From Oscillospiraceae bacterium (GTDB lineage Bacteria > Bacillota > Clostridia > Oscillospirales > Ruminococcaceae), in the NCBI GenBank assembly GCA_017427265.1, contig JAFRTG010000003.1, forward strand, positions 1 through 64,000: DNA of 64,000 nucleotides, given 5' to 3'. The stretch's first letter is position 1, and every line of letters begins with the position of its first letter. A model generated the notes under the pieces. The model worked only from the letters and a program-made list of their open reading frames with translations. It did not search any database and was not told where the DNA came from. Below are positions 51,344 through 60,538 of the stretch, in pieces. A program made the translations under genes and the position numbers.

Positions 51344-52543
51344 GTGCAGGGCATTCGGAAGCGGACATGGGCGGAGATTAACCTCGACCACGCCGCATGG
51401 AACTATCAGCAAATCAGAAAAGCAGTCCGGAAGGAAACCAAGGTCTGCTGTGTCATCAAGGCCAACGGCTACGGACACAATGCCGTCCGTCTGGCGGCAC
51501 TCTATGAATCTCTCGGCGCGGATTTCCTCGCCGTATCCAATCTGGAGGAGGCGCTCCAGCTGCGGCAGGGACAGATCACACTGCCGATTCTGATTCTCGG
51601 CTATACGCCGCCGGAATGCGCCGGCGTGCTCGCCAAGCAGAACATCTCGCAGTGTGTATATTCGCGCAGCTACGGCGAATCGCTTTCGCAGGCGGCCATG
51701 TCCGACGGCGTGCGCGTCAAAATGCATATCAAGATCGACACCGGTATGGGGCGCATCGGCTTCCAGCACCGGAACGGACACTCCGAGCTTGCCGATGCAC
51801 TGGCGGTCTGCAAGTTGCCGTGCCTGAAGCCGGAGGGCATCTTCACGCATTTTGCCGTCGCGGATGACGGCGAAGCCGGCGAGGATTTCACGCTGGAGCA
51901 GTACCGGAACTTTATCAGCGCAATCGAAAAGCTCAACAGCAGCGGCATACAGTTTGCGCTGCGGCACTGTGCAAACAGCGCGGCCATCTTCGACAAGCCC
52001 GCCGCAGACGACCTGCCGGATGTGCACCTCGATATGGTGCGTGCAGGCGTTGTGCTCTACGGACTGGCGCCGTCCGGCGTCACGCGCAATCTGCCGGAGC
52101 TGCGCCCGGTCATGGCGCTGAAAAGCGTCATCTCGCACATCAAGACCATTCAGCCGGGTGATACCGTCAGCTACGGCCGCACCTATACCGCGGAATCACC
52201 GCGCACCGTTGCGACCGTGCCGATCGGCTATGCGGACGGCTTCTGGCGGCTGAACGGCAACGGACACTGCAGAATGCTCGTGCGCGAGCAGCTCTGCCCC
52301 GTCATCGGCAGAGTGTGCATGGATCAGCTGATGCTGGACATCACGGATGCCGTCGGCATTTCAGCCGGCGATATCGTCACGGTTTTCGGTGACAGCAGCG
52401 GCCTGTGCACCGCAGATCTGATTGCCGAAAGCACCGGAACCATCAATTATGAAGTCGTATGCGCCGTCGGAGAGCGCGTTCCGCGGTTTTTCCTGCAGGA
52501 CGGCGTTCCCGTGGACGTATCGGATAATATCTGGAAACGGTAA
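51344..52543 (+). CDS. alr: Alanine racemase
   Basis: PLP enzyme that converts L- to D-alanine for peptidoglycan. In its 399 residues the PLP Lys39 is in CVIKANGYGHNA, and the substrate loop IDTGMGRIGFQ, HCANSAA, GVVLYGLAPS, and the second catalytic region (SYGRTYTAE, VPIGYADGFWR, RVCMDQLMLDIT) are present. It starts with GTG; AAAGGAG lies 11 bases upstream, and a nearer ATG at 51337 is out of frame. Probably first of a transcript continuing into the following genes. Confidence 0.96.
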   Translation: MQGIRKRTWAEINLDHAAWNYQQIRKAVRKETKVCCVIKANGYGHNAVRLAALYESLGADFLAVSNLEEALQLRQGQITLPILILGYTPPECAGVLAKQNISQCVYSRSYGESLSQAAMSDGVRVKMHIKIDTGMGRIGFQHRNGHSELADALAVCKLPCLKPEGIFTHFAVADDGEAGEDFTLEQYRNFISAIEKLNSSGIQFALRHCANSAAIFDKPAADDLPDVHLDMVRAGVVLYGLAPSGVTRNLPELRPVMALKSVISHIKTIQPGDTVSYGRTYTAESPRTVATVPIGYADGFWRLNGNGHCRMLVREQLCPVIGRVCMDQLMLDITDAVGISAGDIVTVFGDSSGLCTADLIAESTGTINYEVVCAVGERVPRFFLQDGVPVDVSDNIWKR

Positions 52544-52576
52544 GCCCGGAATCCAGTCAGAAAGGAAGCTGTTATT

Positions 52577-53068
52577 ATGTCCAACTCCAAAATCAGAAAG
52601 TATATCTACACTGCCCTGCTGATTCTGCTGATCGGGTGCGGCATCTGGTATTTCCTGATGCATCCGGCAAAATACAGCGAAAAAAACCTGCAGGACAGCT
52701 ATGAAGAGCACTGGGATGCATTCAAATCTGTCACAACCTATCTGACCTCAAAGGAATTCCATACAAGCATCACCGGCGTCCCGACGGTGGACAACCACTA
52801 CGGCATCCCGCAGGAGGACAGTGATCCGTACCGTGACTATGTTTCAAGTGTCACGGAGCTGATTCGTGCTGCCTGCGATGAAATCGTCGTGGACGGCCAG
52901 AACATCACATTCTACTATCCGGAAAAGGGCGGTCTGCTGAACCGGAAATACGCATTGCTCGTTTACAGCAAGGACGGCTCCGGCACCGGTCAGACGTCCA
53001 GATTTGAAAACAAAGACAAGAACTGGTACTTCGCAATCGTGGAGGGCAGGCGCAGCAAGGCGTACTGA
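52577..53068 (+). CDS. Hypothetical membrane-anchored protein
   Basis: This is a 163-residue protein. A single N-terminal helix (about 10-30, IYTALLILLIGCGIWYFLM) could be a membrane anchor; the GC-G within it resembles a lipobox but lies late and lacks the usual charge layout. The outer domain (about 40-163) is polar with Tyr/Trp and no known motif. AAAGGAAG precedes the ATG. It lies between alr and ung with short gaps, so it is probably co-transcribed. Confidence 0.8.
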   Translation: MSNSKIRKYIYTALLILLIGCGIWYFLMHPAKYSEKNLQDSYEEHWDAFKSVTTYLTSKEFHTSITGVPTVDNHYGIPQEDSDPYRDYVSSVTELIRAACDEIVVDGQNITFYYPEKGGLLNRKYALLVYSKDGSGTGQTSRFENKDKNWYFAIVEGRRSKAY

Positions 53069-53084
53069 ATCCGGAGGAATAACT

Positions 53085-53759
53085 ATGGTTCACATCGGAA
53101 ATGACTGGGATGCGCTGCTCGCACCGGAATTTGCAAGCGAATCCTATCAGAAGCTGCGGCAGTTTCTGATTCAGGAATACCGCACCAAGCGCATCTACCC
53201 GGATATGTATGATATTTTCAATGCACTGAAATATACGCCGTATTCCGAGGTCAAATGCGTCATCCTCGGACAGGATCCCTATCACGGAGAGGGGCAGGCA
53301 CACGGGCTGAGCTTTTCTGTCCGCAAGGGCATTCAGCCGCCGCCCTCGCTCATCAACATCTTCAAGGAAATTTTCGATGATACGGGCATCGACAACCGCG
53401 GCGGCAGCGGCGATCTGACAAACTGGGCAAAACAGGGCGTCCTGCTGCTCAATGCCGCACTGACCGTCCGGGCAGGACAGGCAAATTCCCATCACGGCAT
53501 GGGCTGGGAGGAGCTGACCGACGCGATCATCCGGCACCTGAACAAACGCGAAAAGCCGATGGTATTCCTGCTCTGGGGCAGCAATGCGCGGGCAAAAGCA
53601 AAATTCATTACAAACCCGCGGCACCTGATTCTGCAGTGTCCGCATCCGAGCCCGCTTTCCGCGTATCACGGCTTCTTCGGGTGCAGACATTTTTCCAGAA
53701 CAAACGCATTCCTGACCGCAAACGGCATGACACCGATCGACTGGCGGGTGCAGCCGTAA
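53085..53759 (+). CDS. ung: Uracil-DNA glycosylase (family 1)
   Basis: Removes uracil from DNA in base excision repair. The 224 residues match the family. Water-activating Asp64 and His67 are in GQDPYHGEG, then FSV, LLLNAALTV, LLWG and the intercalation loop HPSPLSAYHGFFG (from residue 187). The start at 53085 is set by CGGAGG; a longer in-frame start would lie inside the upstream gene. Confidence 0.97.
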   Translation: MVHIGNDWDALLAPEFASESYQKLRQFLIQEYRTKRIYPDMYDIFNALKYTPYSEVKCVILGQDPYHGEGQAHGLSFSVRKGIQPPPSLINIFKEIFDDTGIDNRGGSGDLTNWAKQGVLLLNAALTVRAGQANSHHGMGWEELTDAIIRHLNKREKPMVFLLWGSNARAKAKFITNPRHLILQCPHPSPLSAYHGFFGCRHFSRTNAFLTANGMTPIDWRVQP

Positions 53760-53818
53760 AACAGAGGACAACTGTGACGGTGATACGCAGAAGCCGCACA
53801 GCGAAGGGGGCATCAACG

Positions 53819-54181
53819 GTGAATCATCCGACAGGCTACCGTATCTTTTTCCGGTATCTCGACCATATCTGGAATGCAGAAGAGCACGACTGGTTAGGCT
53901 CGCTGCTGGGCGGCATGAGTCTGCTGCCGGACGGAAGCACGGCTGACCCTGCATATGAATCGGACTGGGATGATGCGATTGAAAAATCGTCCGACCGCAA
54001 TGACCCGTATCAGATCGGAATGCAATTCCTGAAGGACTTGCTTGCAATCGGCTATATTGAGGAAATCGGGCAGATACTCCGTGATATGGAAGCAGACAAA
54101 CGGCGCGGCCTATGGGAAAAAGCAGTTCAGGATGTGCTGAAAGAACAGGATGATCCGTATCTGCATCTGATGCCGGAATGA
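53819..54181 (+). CDS. Hypothetical small protein, GTG start
   Basis: This is a 120-residue acidic protein starting VNHPTGYRIFFRYLDHIWN, with a helical body (DWDDAIEKS, MQFLKDLLAIGYIEEIGQIL) and no motif I know. The GTG at 53819 is chosen because AAGGGGG stands 8 bases upstream; frames that start further up would overlap ung in another phase. It lies between ung and metF. It resembles short proteins annotated only as hypothetical in this group of bacteria. Confidence 0.65.
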   Translation: MNHPTGYRIFFRYLDHIWNAEEHDWLGSLLGGMSLLPDGSTADPAYESDWDDAIEKSSDRNDPYQIGMQFLKDLLAIGYIEEIGQILRDMEADKRRGLWEKAVQDVLKEQDDPYLHLMPE

Positions 54182-54218
54182 TAAATCATTCATGATGCAA
54201 AGCGAAAGGGAAATACAT

Positions 54219-55082
54219 ATGAAAGCTATCAAATTGTTTGAAAAGAAACCCGTCCTCTCCTTTGAGGTGTTCCCGCCGAAGCCGAATATCCCGATCGAAA
54301 GCATCTATCAGACTCTTGATGCGCTGAAGGTGCTCCGCCCGGATTTCATCAGCGTCACCTACGGCGCGGGCGGCTCCGTTCCCGGCGCCTCAACTGCTGA
54401 GATCTGCGAGACCATTCAGAATCAGCACAGCATTCCGTCTATTGCGCATCTGCCGTGCATCAACGAGACAAAGGAATCCGTGCTCGAAAAGCTGAAAATC
54501 TTCCGTGCAAAGGGGGTTGAGAACATTCTGGCACTCCGCGGAGACCGGAATCCGAATCTTCCGCCGAAAGAGGATTTCCGCTATGCATCGGATCTCATCA
54601 CCTTCATCCGGGAGCACGGCGATTTTGATATCGCAGCGGCCTGCTATCCGGAGGGGCATCCGGAAGCGCACGATCTTGACACCGATATTCTGCATCTGAA
54701 AGAAAAGGTTGACGCAGGTGCATCGCATCTGATCTCGCAGCTGTTCTATCACAACGCAGATTATTATGCTTTTCAGGAGAAAATCGCAAAGGCCGGAATC
54801 ACAGTCCCGGTCGAAGCCGGCATTATGCCGGTCACATCGAAAAAATCCATCGAGCGGATGGTCTCGCTCTGCGGCGCATCCATCCCGAAGCGGCTTGCCA
54901 AACTGATGGCACGCTATGCCGACGATCCTGCCTCGCTGAAAGCCGCAGGTCTCGAATACGCAATCATGCAGATTCTTGAGCTGCTGGACAACGGCGTTGA
55001 CGGAATCCATATCTATACGATGAACAATCCGGATGTCGCACGCTACATCATGGAGCAGATTTCTGAGGAACCGCGCATATGA
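54219..55082 (+). CDS. metF: Methylenetetrahydrofolate reductase
   Basis: FAD enzyme that reduces 5,10-methylene- to 5-methyl-tetrahydrofolate, the methyl donor for methionine synthase. In its 287 residues SFEVFPPK (about 14) holds the catalytic Glu, and SVTYGAGGS, LALRGDRNPN, DIAAACYPEGHPEA, LISQLFYHNADYY and the C-terminal GVDGIHIYTMN follow. The start at 54219 has AAAGGGAAA upstream. It is first of a methionine set; its stop overlaps the next start (ATGA). Confidence 0.96.
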   Translation: MKAIKLFEKKPVLSFEVFPPKPNIPIESIYQTLDALKVLRPDFISVTYGAGGSVPGASTAEICETIQNQHSIPSIAHLPCINETKESVLEKLKIFRAKGVENILALRGDRNPNLPPKEDFRYASDLITFIREHGDFDIAAACYPEGHPEAHDLDTDILHLKEKVDAGASHLISQLFYHNADYYAFQEKIAKAGITVPVEAGIMPVTSKKSIERMVSLCGASIPKRLAKLMARYADDPASLKAAGLEYAIMQILELLDNGVDGIHIYTMNNPDVARYIMEQISEEPRI

Positions 55083-55735
55083 ACCCCTCTGATCTTGACC
55101 GTGCGGAGATTCTGATGTATCTCGGCACGCCGTCGCTGACACCCGATCTGGATGCGGTGCTGGAGCAGTGCATCGAGTCGCTCTGCAAGGCCGCACAGCC
55201 CCGGACAATCTACCGCGTGCTGCCCGTAACGCATACTGAAACCGGCGTCACGCTCGGCGGACTGCCGCTGCAGGGCAGAGATATTTCGCTGCACCTGACC
55301 GGCTGCAAAGAGGCCGTGCTGCTCGGCGCGACGCTTTCCGCACCGGTCGATGCGCTGATCCGGCGCGCTGAGGTCGCCGATATGACGCAGGCCGTCATGT
55401 ACGATGCCGTGGCCGGTGCCGCCGTCGAGGCGGTCTGCAATCAGTTGGAAGCACAGATCCGGCAAAAGCATCCCTATCCGTATTACACGGCGCGTTTTTC
55501 CGCTGGCTACGGCGATTTTCCGATCACGCAGCAGGGTGATCTCGTCCGGCTGCTGGATGCGCCCCGCAAGATCGGCCTGACGGTCACGCCGCACCAGACC
55601 CTGCTGCCGATGAAATCCGTCACAGCCGTCATGGGCATGTCACACGAGCCGGTCAAGGATGCAAGACGCTTCTGCTGCGGGCAATCCTGTTCCGAATGCC
55701 CCTATCACGAAACCTGTGCACATGCAAATCTGTAA
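55079..55735 (+). CDS. Methionine synthase reactivation domain as a separate protein
   Basis: This is a 218-residue stand-alone version of the B12-dependent methionine synthase activation domain, which in E. coli is the C-terminal part of MetH. Signature blocks are ARFSAGYGDFP and LTVTPHQTLLPMKSVTAVMGM, and GCKEAVLLGATL lies near the middle. It should bind S-adenosylmethionine and remethylate inactive cob(II)alamin on MetH. The Cys-rich end (CCGQSCSECPYHETC) is typical of clostridial members. It overlaps metF and lies upstream of the truncated metH, so the two halves work together. Confidence 0.9.
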   Translation: MNPSDLDRAEILMYLGTPSLTPDLDAVLEQCIESLCKAAQPRTIYRVLPVTHTETGVTLGGLPLQGRDISLHLTGCKEAVLLGATLSAPVDALIRRAEVADMTQAVMYDAVAGAAVEAVCNQLEAQIRQKHPYPYYTARFSAGYGDFPITQQGDLVRLLDAPRKIGLTVTPHQTLLPMKSVTAVMGMSHEPVKDARRFCCGQSCSECPYHETCAHANL

Positions 55736-55746
55736 AGGACAACATT

Positions 55747-56148
55747 ATGAAACAGGAACCGGAGCGAAACCGCAAACCGCGCAGGCTGCTGCGGCCGCTG
55801 CACAAATCAGTCTATATCTACTATTTTCCGCTTGTGCTTGTCATGGGCTGGTTTACGTTTCAGCATTCCTGTGAAGATTATTATCACACGGCATGGCCCG
55901 CATGGACTGTCGTTTTCATTTTTCCGCTGATTCTGCTCGGCATCACGGCGGGCGTACAGCTGGAAATGTATCTGCAGAAAACAATCGGCAAAAAAGCAGA
56001 GATGATGGTAGAGATTGTGCTCACTTTTCTGCTGATTGCAGCTTTCTTTGCAGCGTATCAGTATGTGATCGTCCCGCAGACCGGCGCGCCGCCGCTGACG
56101 CTCCGGACGTTCCGGGACGTCATTCTGAAACGACTGCATCTGCGCTGA
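55747..56148 (+). CDS. Small membrane protein of unknown function
   Basis: A 133-residue protein with three hydrophobic helices (about 30-47, 60-80 and 98-118) and basic ends (RNRKPRRLLRPLHK, LKRLHLR). No motif. AAAGGA precedes the ATG at 55747. It lies between the MetH reactivation gene and metH with gaps of 11 and 15 bases and so is part of the operon, but nothing in it suggests a role in methionine synthesis. Confidence 0.78.
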   Translation: MKQEPERNRKPRRLLRPLHKSVYIYYFPLVLVMGWFTFQHSCEDYYHTAWPAWTVVFIFPLILLGITAGVQLEMYLQKTIGKKAEMMVEIVLTFLLIAAFFAAYQYVIVPQTGAPPLTLRTFRDVILKRLHLR

Positions 56149-56163
56149 AAAAAGGAGTTTTGC

Positions 56164-58521
56164 ATGGACTTTCGTACATTGCTTTTGAATGAATTTGTGT
56201 TTCTGGACGGCGGCATGGGCAGCATGCTGCATCTGGCACCGGGCGAGCTGCCGGAACGGCTGAACCTCACCGAGCCGGAGCGCGTCGCGGCCGTCCACCG
56301 CGCCTATGCAGAGGCCGGCTCACAGATCGTTTATACCAATACCTTCGGCGCAAACCCGCTGAAGCTCGCCGGCACCGGCGTCGATGCGGCGGAAAGCATC
56401 CGTGCAGCCGTCAAGCTCGCAAAGGCGGCCGTCGGCGAAGGCGTCTGCGCTGCACTGGATATCGGCCCGACGGGTCAGCTGCTCCCCCCTGCCGGTCAGA
56501 TGACCTTTGAGGCTGCCTACGACTCCTTCCGCACCATGTGCGAAGCGGGCGCAGAAGCCGGCGCCGATCTCATCGTCATTGAAACGATGAGCGACCTGCT
56601 GGAAACCAAGGCCGCGCTGCTCGCAGCAAGGGAATCGACCGATCTGCCGGTGCTCGTCACGATGACCTTCACGGAAAACGGCAGAACCTTCACCGGCTGC
56701 CCGATCTCTGCGGCGGCCATGACACTTGAGGGTCTCGGCGCCGCAGCAATCGGCATCAACTGCTCGCTCGGTCCGAAGGAAATCCTGCCGATGATGCAGG
56801 AAATGGCCAAGTGGACTTCGCTGCCGCTGATTGCAAAGCCGAATGCCGGTCTGCCTGACCCGATCACAGGAGAATACTATCTGACGCCGGAGGATTTTGC
56901 GGAATACATGCCGCAGTTTGCCGATTGCGGCGTACAGTTCTTCGGCGGCTGCTGCGGCTCAACGCCGGAATTTATTGCGGCTGTCCGCAAAAGACTAAAC
57001 AACATCCGCCGCGGCAGACGGGCGCTGCAGCGTCCGGCAGCACTTTGCTCCGGCACGCGCACCGTCCTGCTGGACATGCCCCGCGTCATCGGTGAGCGCA
57101 TCAATCCCACCGGAAAAAAGCGCATGAAGCAGGCGCTGCTCGATCAGGATTTCGATTATCTGCGCGGAGAAGCCATCTCACAAACCGACGCAGGTGCGGA
57201 TATTCTCGATGTCAACGTCGGTACGCCGGGCATCAATGAGGCAGAGGTGCTGCCGCAGGCCGTCAAGGCAATCCTCGAAGTCACCGACCTGCCGCTGCAG
57301 CTGGATTCCTCTGACCCCGCCGCGCTGGAAGCCGCACTCCGCATCTATCCGGGCAAGCCGATCGTCAACTCGGTCAACGGAAAGGCGGAATCGCTGGCGA
57401 CCGTTCTGCCGCTTGTCAAGCATTACGGCGCTGCCATCGTCGGCCTGACGCTCGATGAAAACGGCATCCCGCAGTCCGCAGCGGAGCGCTTCCGCATCGG
57501 CAAAAAGATTCTTGAACACGCGCAGAAGCTCGGCATCCCGAAGGAAGATGTCTTTCTGGATTGCCTGACGCTGACGGCCTCCACCGGCGAAAGCGGCCCC
57601 TCGGAGACGCTGAATGCCGTACACCGCGTCCGCACGGAGCTTGGACTGCAAACAGTGCTCGGCGTCTCGAATATCAGCTTCGGTCTGCCGAACCGGCCGC
57701 TCATCAACCGGAACTTTCTCAATATGGCGCTGACGAACGGCCTGACGCTGCCGATCATGAACCCAATGGCGGAAGGCATGATGGATACTGTCCGCGCCTA
57801 CCGGATGCTCGCCGGCTTTGACCCGAACTGCGAAAAGTTTATCGCGGCCTATCAGGATACCGGTGCGCAGAACGCCGCGCCTGCCGCTCAGCCGGAGCAT
57901 CTGACGCTCACTGACGCCGTCTGCCGCGGACTCCGGCAGGATGCCGCCCGTCTGACGCAGGCCGCACTGGAACAGCATGCTCCGCTTGAAATTGTCAATG
58001 AGATGCTGATTCCGGCACTGGATGCCGTCGGCGCGGATTACGAAGCGGGCAAGGTCTTTCTGCCGCAGCTGATTCAGGCTGCAACGGCCGCCCAGAGCGC
58101 ATTCGGCGTCATCAAGCAGCACATGGTCTCACAGGAGGGCGACAGCGCCGATAAGGGCAAAATCATCGTTGCGACCGTGCAGGGCGACGTCCACGACATC
58201 GGAAAGAACATTGTCCGGCTGCTGCTTGAAAATTACGGCTACGATGTTATCGACCTCGGCAAGGACGTTCCGCCGCAGAAAATCGTTGATACGGCAATCG
58301 CCAATCAGGTCAAGATGGTCGGCCTGTCCGCACTGATGACCACGACGGTCGGTGCCATGGCTGAGACCATCAAGCTGCTGCATCAGCAGTATCCGGAATG
58401 CAAAACCGTCGTCGGCGGCGCCGTGCTGACCGGCGACTATGCAGAAACGATCGGCGCGGACTGCTACGCCAAGGATGCCAAGGCAACCGTCGATTACGCC
58501 AAAACAGTCTTTGAAAACTGA
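56164..58521 (+). CDS. metH: Cobalamin-dependent methionine synthase lacking the activation domain
   Basis: Transfers methyl from methyltetrahydrofolate to homocysteine through cobalamin. Residues about 1-285 are the homocysteine domain with the zinc cysteines (GINCSLGP, GGCCGS). Residues about 305-560 are the pterin-binding TIM barrel (RINPTGKKR, ADILDVNVGTPG). Residues 575-785 are the helical cap and B12 domain with the cobalt ligand His677 in DVHDIGKN. At 785 residues against about 1,230 in E. coli, the C-terminal activation domain is absent; it is encoded at 55079. AAAAGGAG precedes the ATG. Such split forms are usual in Clostridia. Confidence 0.96.
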   Translation: MDFRTLLLNEFVFLDGGMGSMLHLAPGELPERLNLTEPERVAAVHRAYAEAGSQIVYTNTFGANPLKLAGTGVDAAESIRAAVKLAKAAVGEGVCAALDIGPTGQLLPPAGQMTFEAAYDSFRTMCEAGAEAGADLIVIETMSDLLETKAALLAARESTDLPVLVTMTFTENGRTFTGCPISAAAMTLEGLGAAAIGINCSLGPKEILPMMQEMAKWTSLPLIAKPNAGLPDPITGEYYLTPEDFAEYMPQFADCGVQFFGGCCGSTPEFIAAVRKRLNNIRRGRRALQRPAALCSGTRTVLLDMPRVIGERINPTGKKRMKQALLDQDFDYLRGEAISQTDAGADILDVNVGTPGINEAEVLPQAVKAILEVTDLPLQLDSSDPAALEAALRIYPGKPIVNSVNGKAESLATVLPLVKHYGAAIVGLTLDENGIPQSAAERFRIGKKILEHAQKLGIPKEDVFLDCLTLTASTGESGPSETLNAVHRVRTELGLQTVLGVSNISFGLPNRPLINRNFLNMALTNGLTLPIMNPMAEGMMDTVRAYRMLAGFDPNCEKFIAAYQDTGAQNAAPAAQPEHLTLTDAVCRGLRQDAARLTQAALEQHAPLEIVNEMLIPALDAVGADYEAGKVFLPQLIQAATAAQSAFGVIKQHMVSQEGDSADKGKIIVATVQGDVHDIGKNIVRLLLENYGYDVIDLGKDVPPQKIVDTAIANQVKMVGLSALMTTTVGAMAETIKLLHQQYPECKTVVGGAVLTGDYAETIGADCYAKDAKATVDYAKTVFEN

Positions 58522-58539
58522 GTCATAACGGAGAATATC

Positions 58540-59346
58540 ATGTTTTATCACGCAAAAGAATACAATGTCGAAGTGCCGGGCGGAAATATGCTCTGCATTT
58601 CGTTCGGAAACGGCAAGCGGCCGCTGGTGGCTATCCCCGGACTCCGCCTGAGCGAGATGACCGGAACCGCCAAGGTTGCAGCGCTGTACTATAAAATCTT
58701 CGCACAGGATTATCAGGTCTATCTGTTCGACCGAAAGGATCAGCTTCTGCCCGGCTGCACGGTCGCGGATTTTGCGGAAGATATCGCAGCCGCCATGCAG
58801 AAGCTCAGCATCCGGGATGCCGATGTCATCGGTGTTTCACAGGGCGGCATGATCGCGCAGGAGCTTGCAATTTCGCATCCGGAGCTGGTGCGGAAGCTCG
58901 CGCTCGGCGTCACGCTGAGCCGGCCGAACGACACGGTCAGCAAGGCAGTCTCCGACTGGATCCGCATGGCAGAGCAGGGCGATATGGAAGGCGTCATCCG
59001 CGATTATGCGGAGCGTGCAAGCTCTGAGAAAACGCTGCGCCGGAACAAGGCCTTTCTGCCGCTTGCCATGAAGCTGCAGAAGATGCTCACGCCGGAACGC
59101 TTCCTGCTACTTGCAAAGGCATGTCTCAGCTGCAATACCTACGACCGGCTTAATCAGATCAAATGTCCGGTGCTGGTGCTCGGCGGCGCCAAGGACAAGG
59201 TTGTCTCCGGCGAAGCCTCTGCGGAAATCGCGGAAAAGCTCGGCTGCCAATGCTATATCTATCCCGATCAGAGCCATGAGGCCTACAATGAGGCGAAAGA
59301 CTTCAATCAGCGGATCTACGATTTCTTTTCCGCAGACCCAACATAA
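58540..59346 (+). CDS. Alpha/beta-fold hydrolase
   Basis: This is a 268-residue cytoplasmic esterase-like protein. The nucleophile elbow is VSQGG (Ser at about 103), followed by MIAQELAISHPELV. The acid Asp is in LGGAKDKVVSGE (about 225) and the catalytic His in YPDQSHEAYNE (about 249), so the triad is complete. The substrate is unknown. GGAGAATATC is the ribosome binding site, and the gene follows metH by 18 bases. Confidence 0.9.
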   Translation: MFYHAKEYNVEVPGGNMLCISFGNGKRPLVAIPGLRLSEMTGTAKVAALYYKIFAQDYQVYLFDRKDQLLPGCTVADFAEDIAAAMQKLSIRDADVIGVSQGGMIAQELAISHPELVRKLALGVTLSRPNDTVSKAVSDWIRMAEQGDMEGVIRDYAERASSEKTLRRNKAFLPLAMKLQKMLTPERFLLLAKACLSCNTYDRLNQIKCPVLVLGGAKDKVVSGEASAEIAEKLGCQCYIYPDQSHEAYNEAKDFNQRIYDFFSADPT

Positions 59347-59378
59347 CCCGACTATGATATCAAAACCGGAGGAAGCAT

Positions 59379-59846
59379 ATGCGCGCACTGATTCAGCGTG
59401 TCCGTCACGCAAAAGTCACCGTAGAGGGACAGGTTACAGGCTCCATTGAGCAGGGCTTTCTGGTGCTGCTCGGCGTTACGGAAACCGATACGGAAGCAGA
59501 GGTCACAATGCTGACCGACAAGCTCTTAAAGCTGCGGCTGTTCTCTGACGAGGACGGCAAGACAAACTGCAGCATTCAGGATGTAAACGGTTCGCTGCTT
59601 GTCATCTCGCAGTTTACGCTCTGCGCGGACTGCCGCAAGGGTACCCGTCCGAGCTTTTCCCATGCGGCAAAGCCCGATGAGGCCAACCGGCTCTATGAGC
59701 TGTTCCTTGCACAGTGCAGAGCCGTCGTACCGCACACAGACAGCGGCGTATTCGGCGCACACATGGATGTTGAACTGCTCAACGACGGGCCGTTCACCGT
59801 TCTGCTGGATACCGACGAGCTCAAAAAGCCGCGCAGTCATTCGTAA
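59379..59846 (+). CDS. dtd: D-aminoacyl-tRNA deacylase
   Basis: Proofreading enzyme that frees D-amino acids and glycine wrongly attached to tRNA. 155 residues, usual length. The signatures SQFTLCADCRKGTRPSF (about 78-94) and NDGPFT (about 137, the cross-subunit Gly-Pro motif) are present; Phe replaces the common Val after Pro. CGGAGG precedes the ATG. Co-transcribed with its neighbours. Confidence 0.95.
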   Translation: MRALIQRVRHAKVTVEGQVTGSIEQGFLVLLGVTETDTEAEVTMLTDKLLKLRLFSDEDGKTNCSIQDVNGSLLVISQFTLCADCRKGTRPSFSHAAKPDEANRLYELFLAQCRAVVPHTDSGVFGAHMDVELLNDGPFTVLLDTDELKKPRSHS

Positions 59847-59858
59847 AGGAGCAGCACT

Positions 59859-60341
59859 ATGACGACGAATGAACTGATGGCGCTGGTTGACCGCTCTCTG
59901 TTTGCCGGGATCGGCTATACCGATGAACAGGGGCGGCAGAATATCCGCAATGTTTTCTGCGTCTGGCACCGCGGACTCGGCCGGCATCTGATTTCGACAA
60001 ATACATCTTCCGCGCATGTGCAGAGCCTGATGCGGCAAAGCAGCGCATGTCTGTATTTTTCCGATCCGAAGGCCTTTGAGGGGCTTTGCCTGTACGGAAA
60101 AATCATGCTGCACTTCGAGCGGGAATACAAGGAGCTGCTCTGGAATCCCGGTGATGAGAAATACTATCCCGCCGGCATCGACGACCCGGATTACTGCATC
60201 ATGGAATTCATTGCGGATTCCGGCAGATACTACCGCTATGACGGCAAGGGCGAGCTCACACAGGACGAGCTGCTGAAATTTGACGAGGGGCGAACATTTG
60301 AGAACGGATACGCGAAAACCGACGGCTCCCCTGCTGCATAA
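59859..60341 (+). CDS. Pyridoxamine 5'-phosphate oxidase-like flavin-binding protein
   Basis: A 160-residue protein with the split beta-barrel pattern of the PNPOx-like family: RNVFCVWHRGLGRHLISTNTSS, VQSLMRQSSACLYFSD (strand with small residues), FEGLCLYGKIML, and CIMEFIADSGRYYRYDG near the end. It starts 12 bases after dtd with GGAG upstream. Members bind FMN or haem; the real substrate is unknown. True PNP oxidase activity is unlikely because the conserved C-terminal substrate motif is not seen. Confidence 0.8.
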   Translation: MTTNELMALVDRSLFAGIGYTDEQGRQNIRNVFCVWHRGLGRHLISTNTSSAHVQSLMRQSSACLYFSDPKAFEGLCLYGKIMLHFEREYKELLWNPGDEKYYPAGIDDPDYCIMEFIADSGRYYRYDGKGELTQDELLKFDEGRTFENGYAKTDGSPAA

Positions 60342-60347
60342 CACCCG

Positions 60348-60385
60348 AACGGAGCATATCCGGCGTGCGGATACGCTCCGTTTTT
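60348..60385 (+). terminator. Terminator after the PNPOx-like gene
   Basis: AACGGAGC-ATATCCG, loop, CGGAT-ACGCTCCG, TTTTT. It closes the long alr-to-PNPOx block. Confidence 0.88.
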
Positions 60386-60470
60386 CGCCGCGCAGCATGT
60401 CCGCGCACCGCGTACACCCGTATGCACAAAAAGTACAATTTAGAACGTGAAAGTTTGTGAACCCCGCCAG

Positions 60471-60499
60471 TTGATTTTTTCCGCAAAATCGGATATACT
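60471..60499 (+). promoter_or_regulatory. Promoter of the aspartate kinase gene
   Basis: TTGATT (60471-60476), 17-base spacer, TATACT (60494-60499), 40 bases before the start. The short leader leaves no room for a lysine riboswitch. Confidence 0.72.
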
Positions 60500-60538
60500 A
60501 TTATCTGGAAAATGACACTGTGAAAGGATGCATATACT

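Noticed and set aside
53004..53084. Longer start for uracil-DNA glycosylase
   Set aside because: It would lie inside the upstream gene and adds residues not seen in the family. CGGAGG points to 53085.
53636..53818. 181-residue protein starting inside ung in another frame
   Set aside because: The first 60 residues overlap the catalytic end of ung and look like an out-of-frame read. A GTG with AAGGGGG at 53819 is the better start.
60500..60538. Lysine riboswitch before aspartate kinase
   Set aside because: The promoter lies 40 bases before the start codon, so there is no room for the lysine aptamer.
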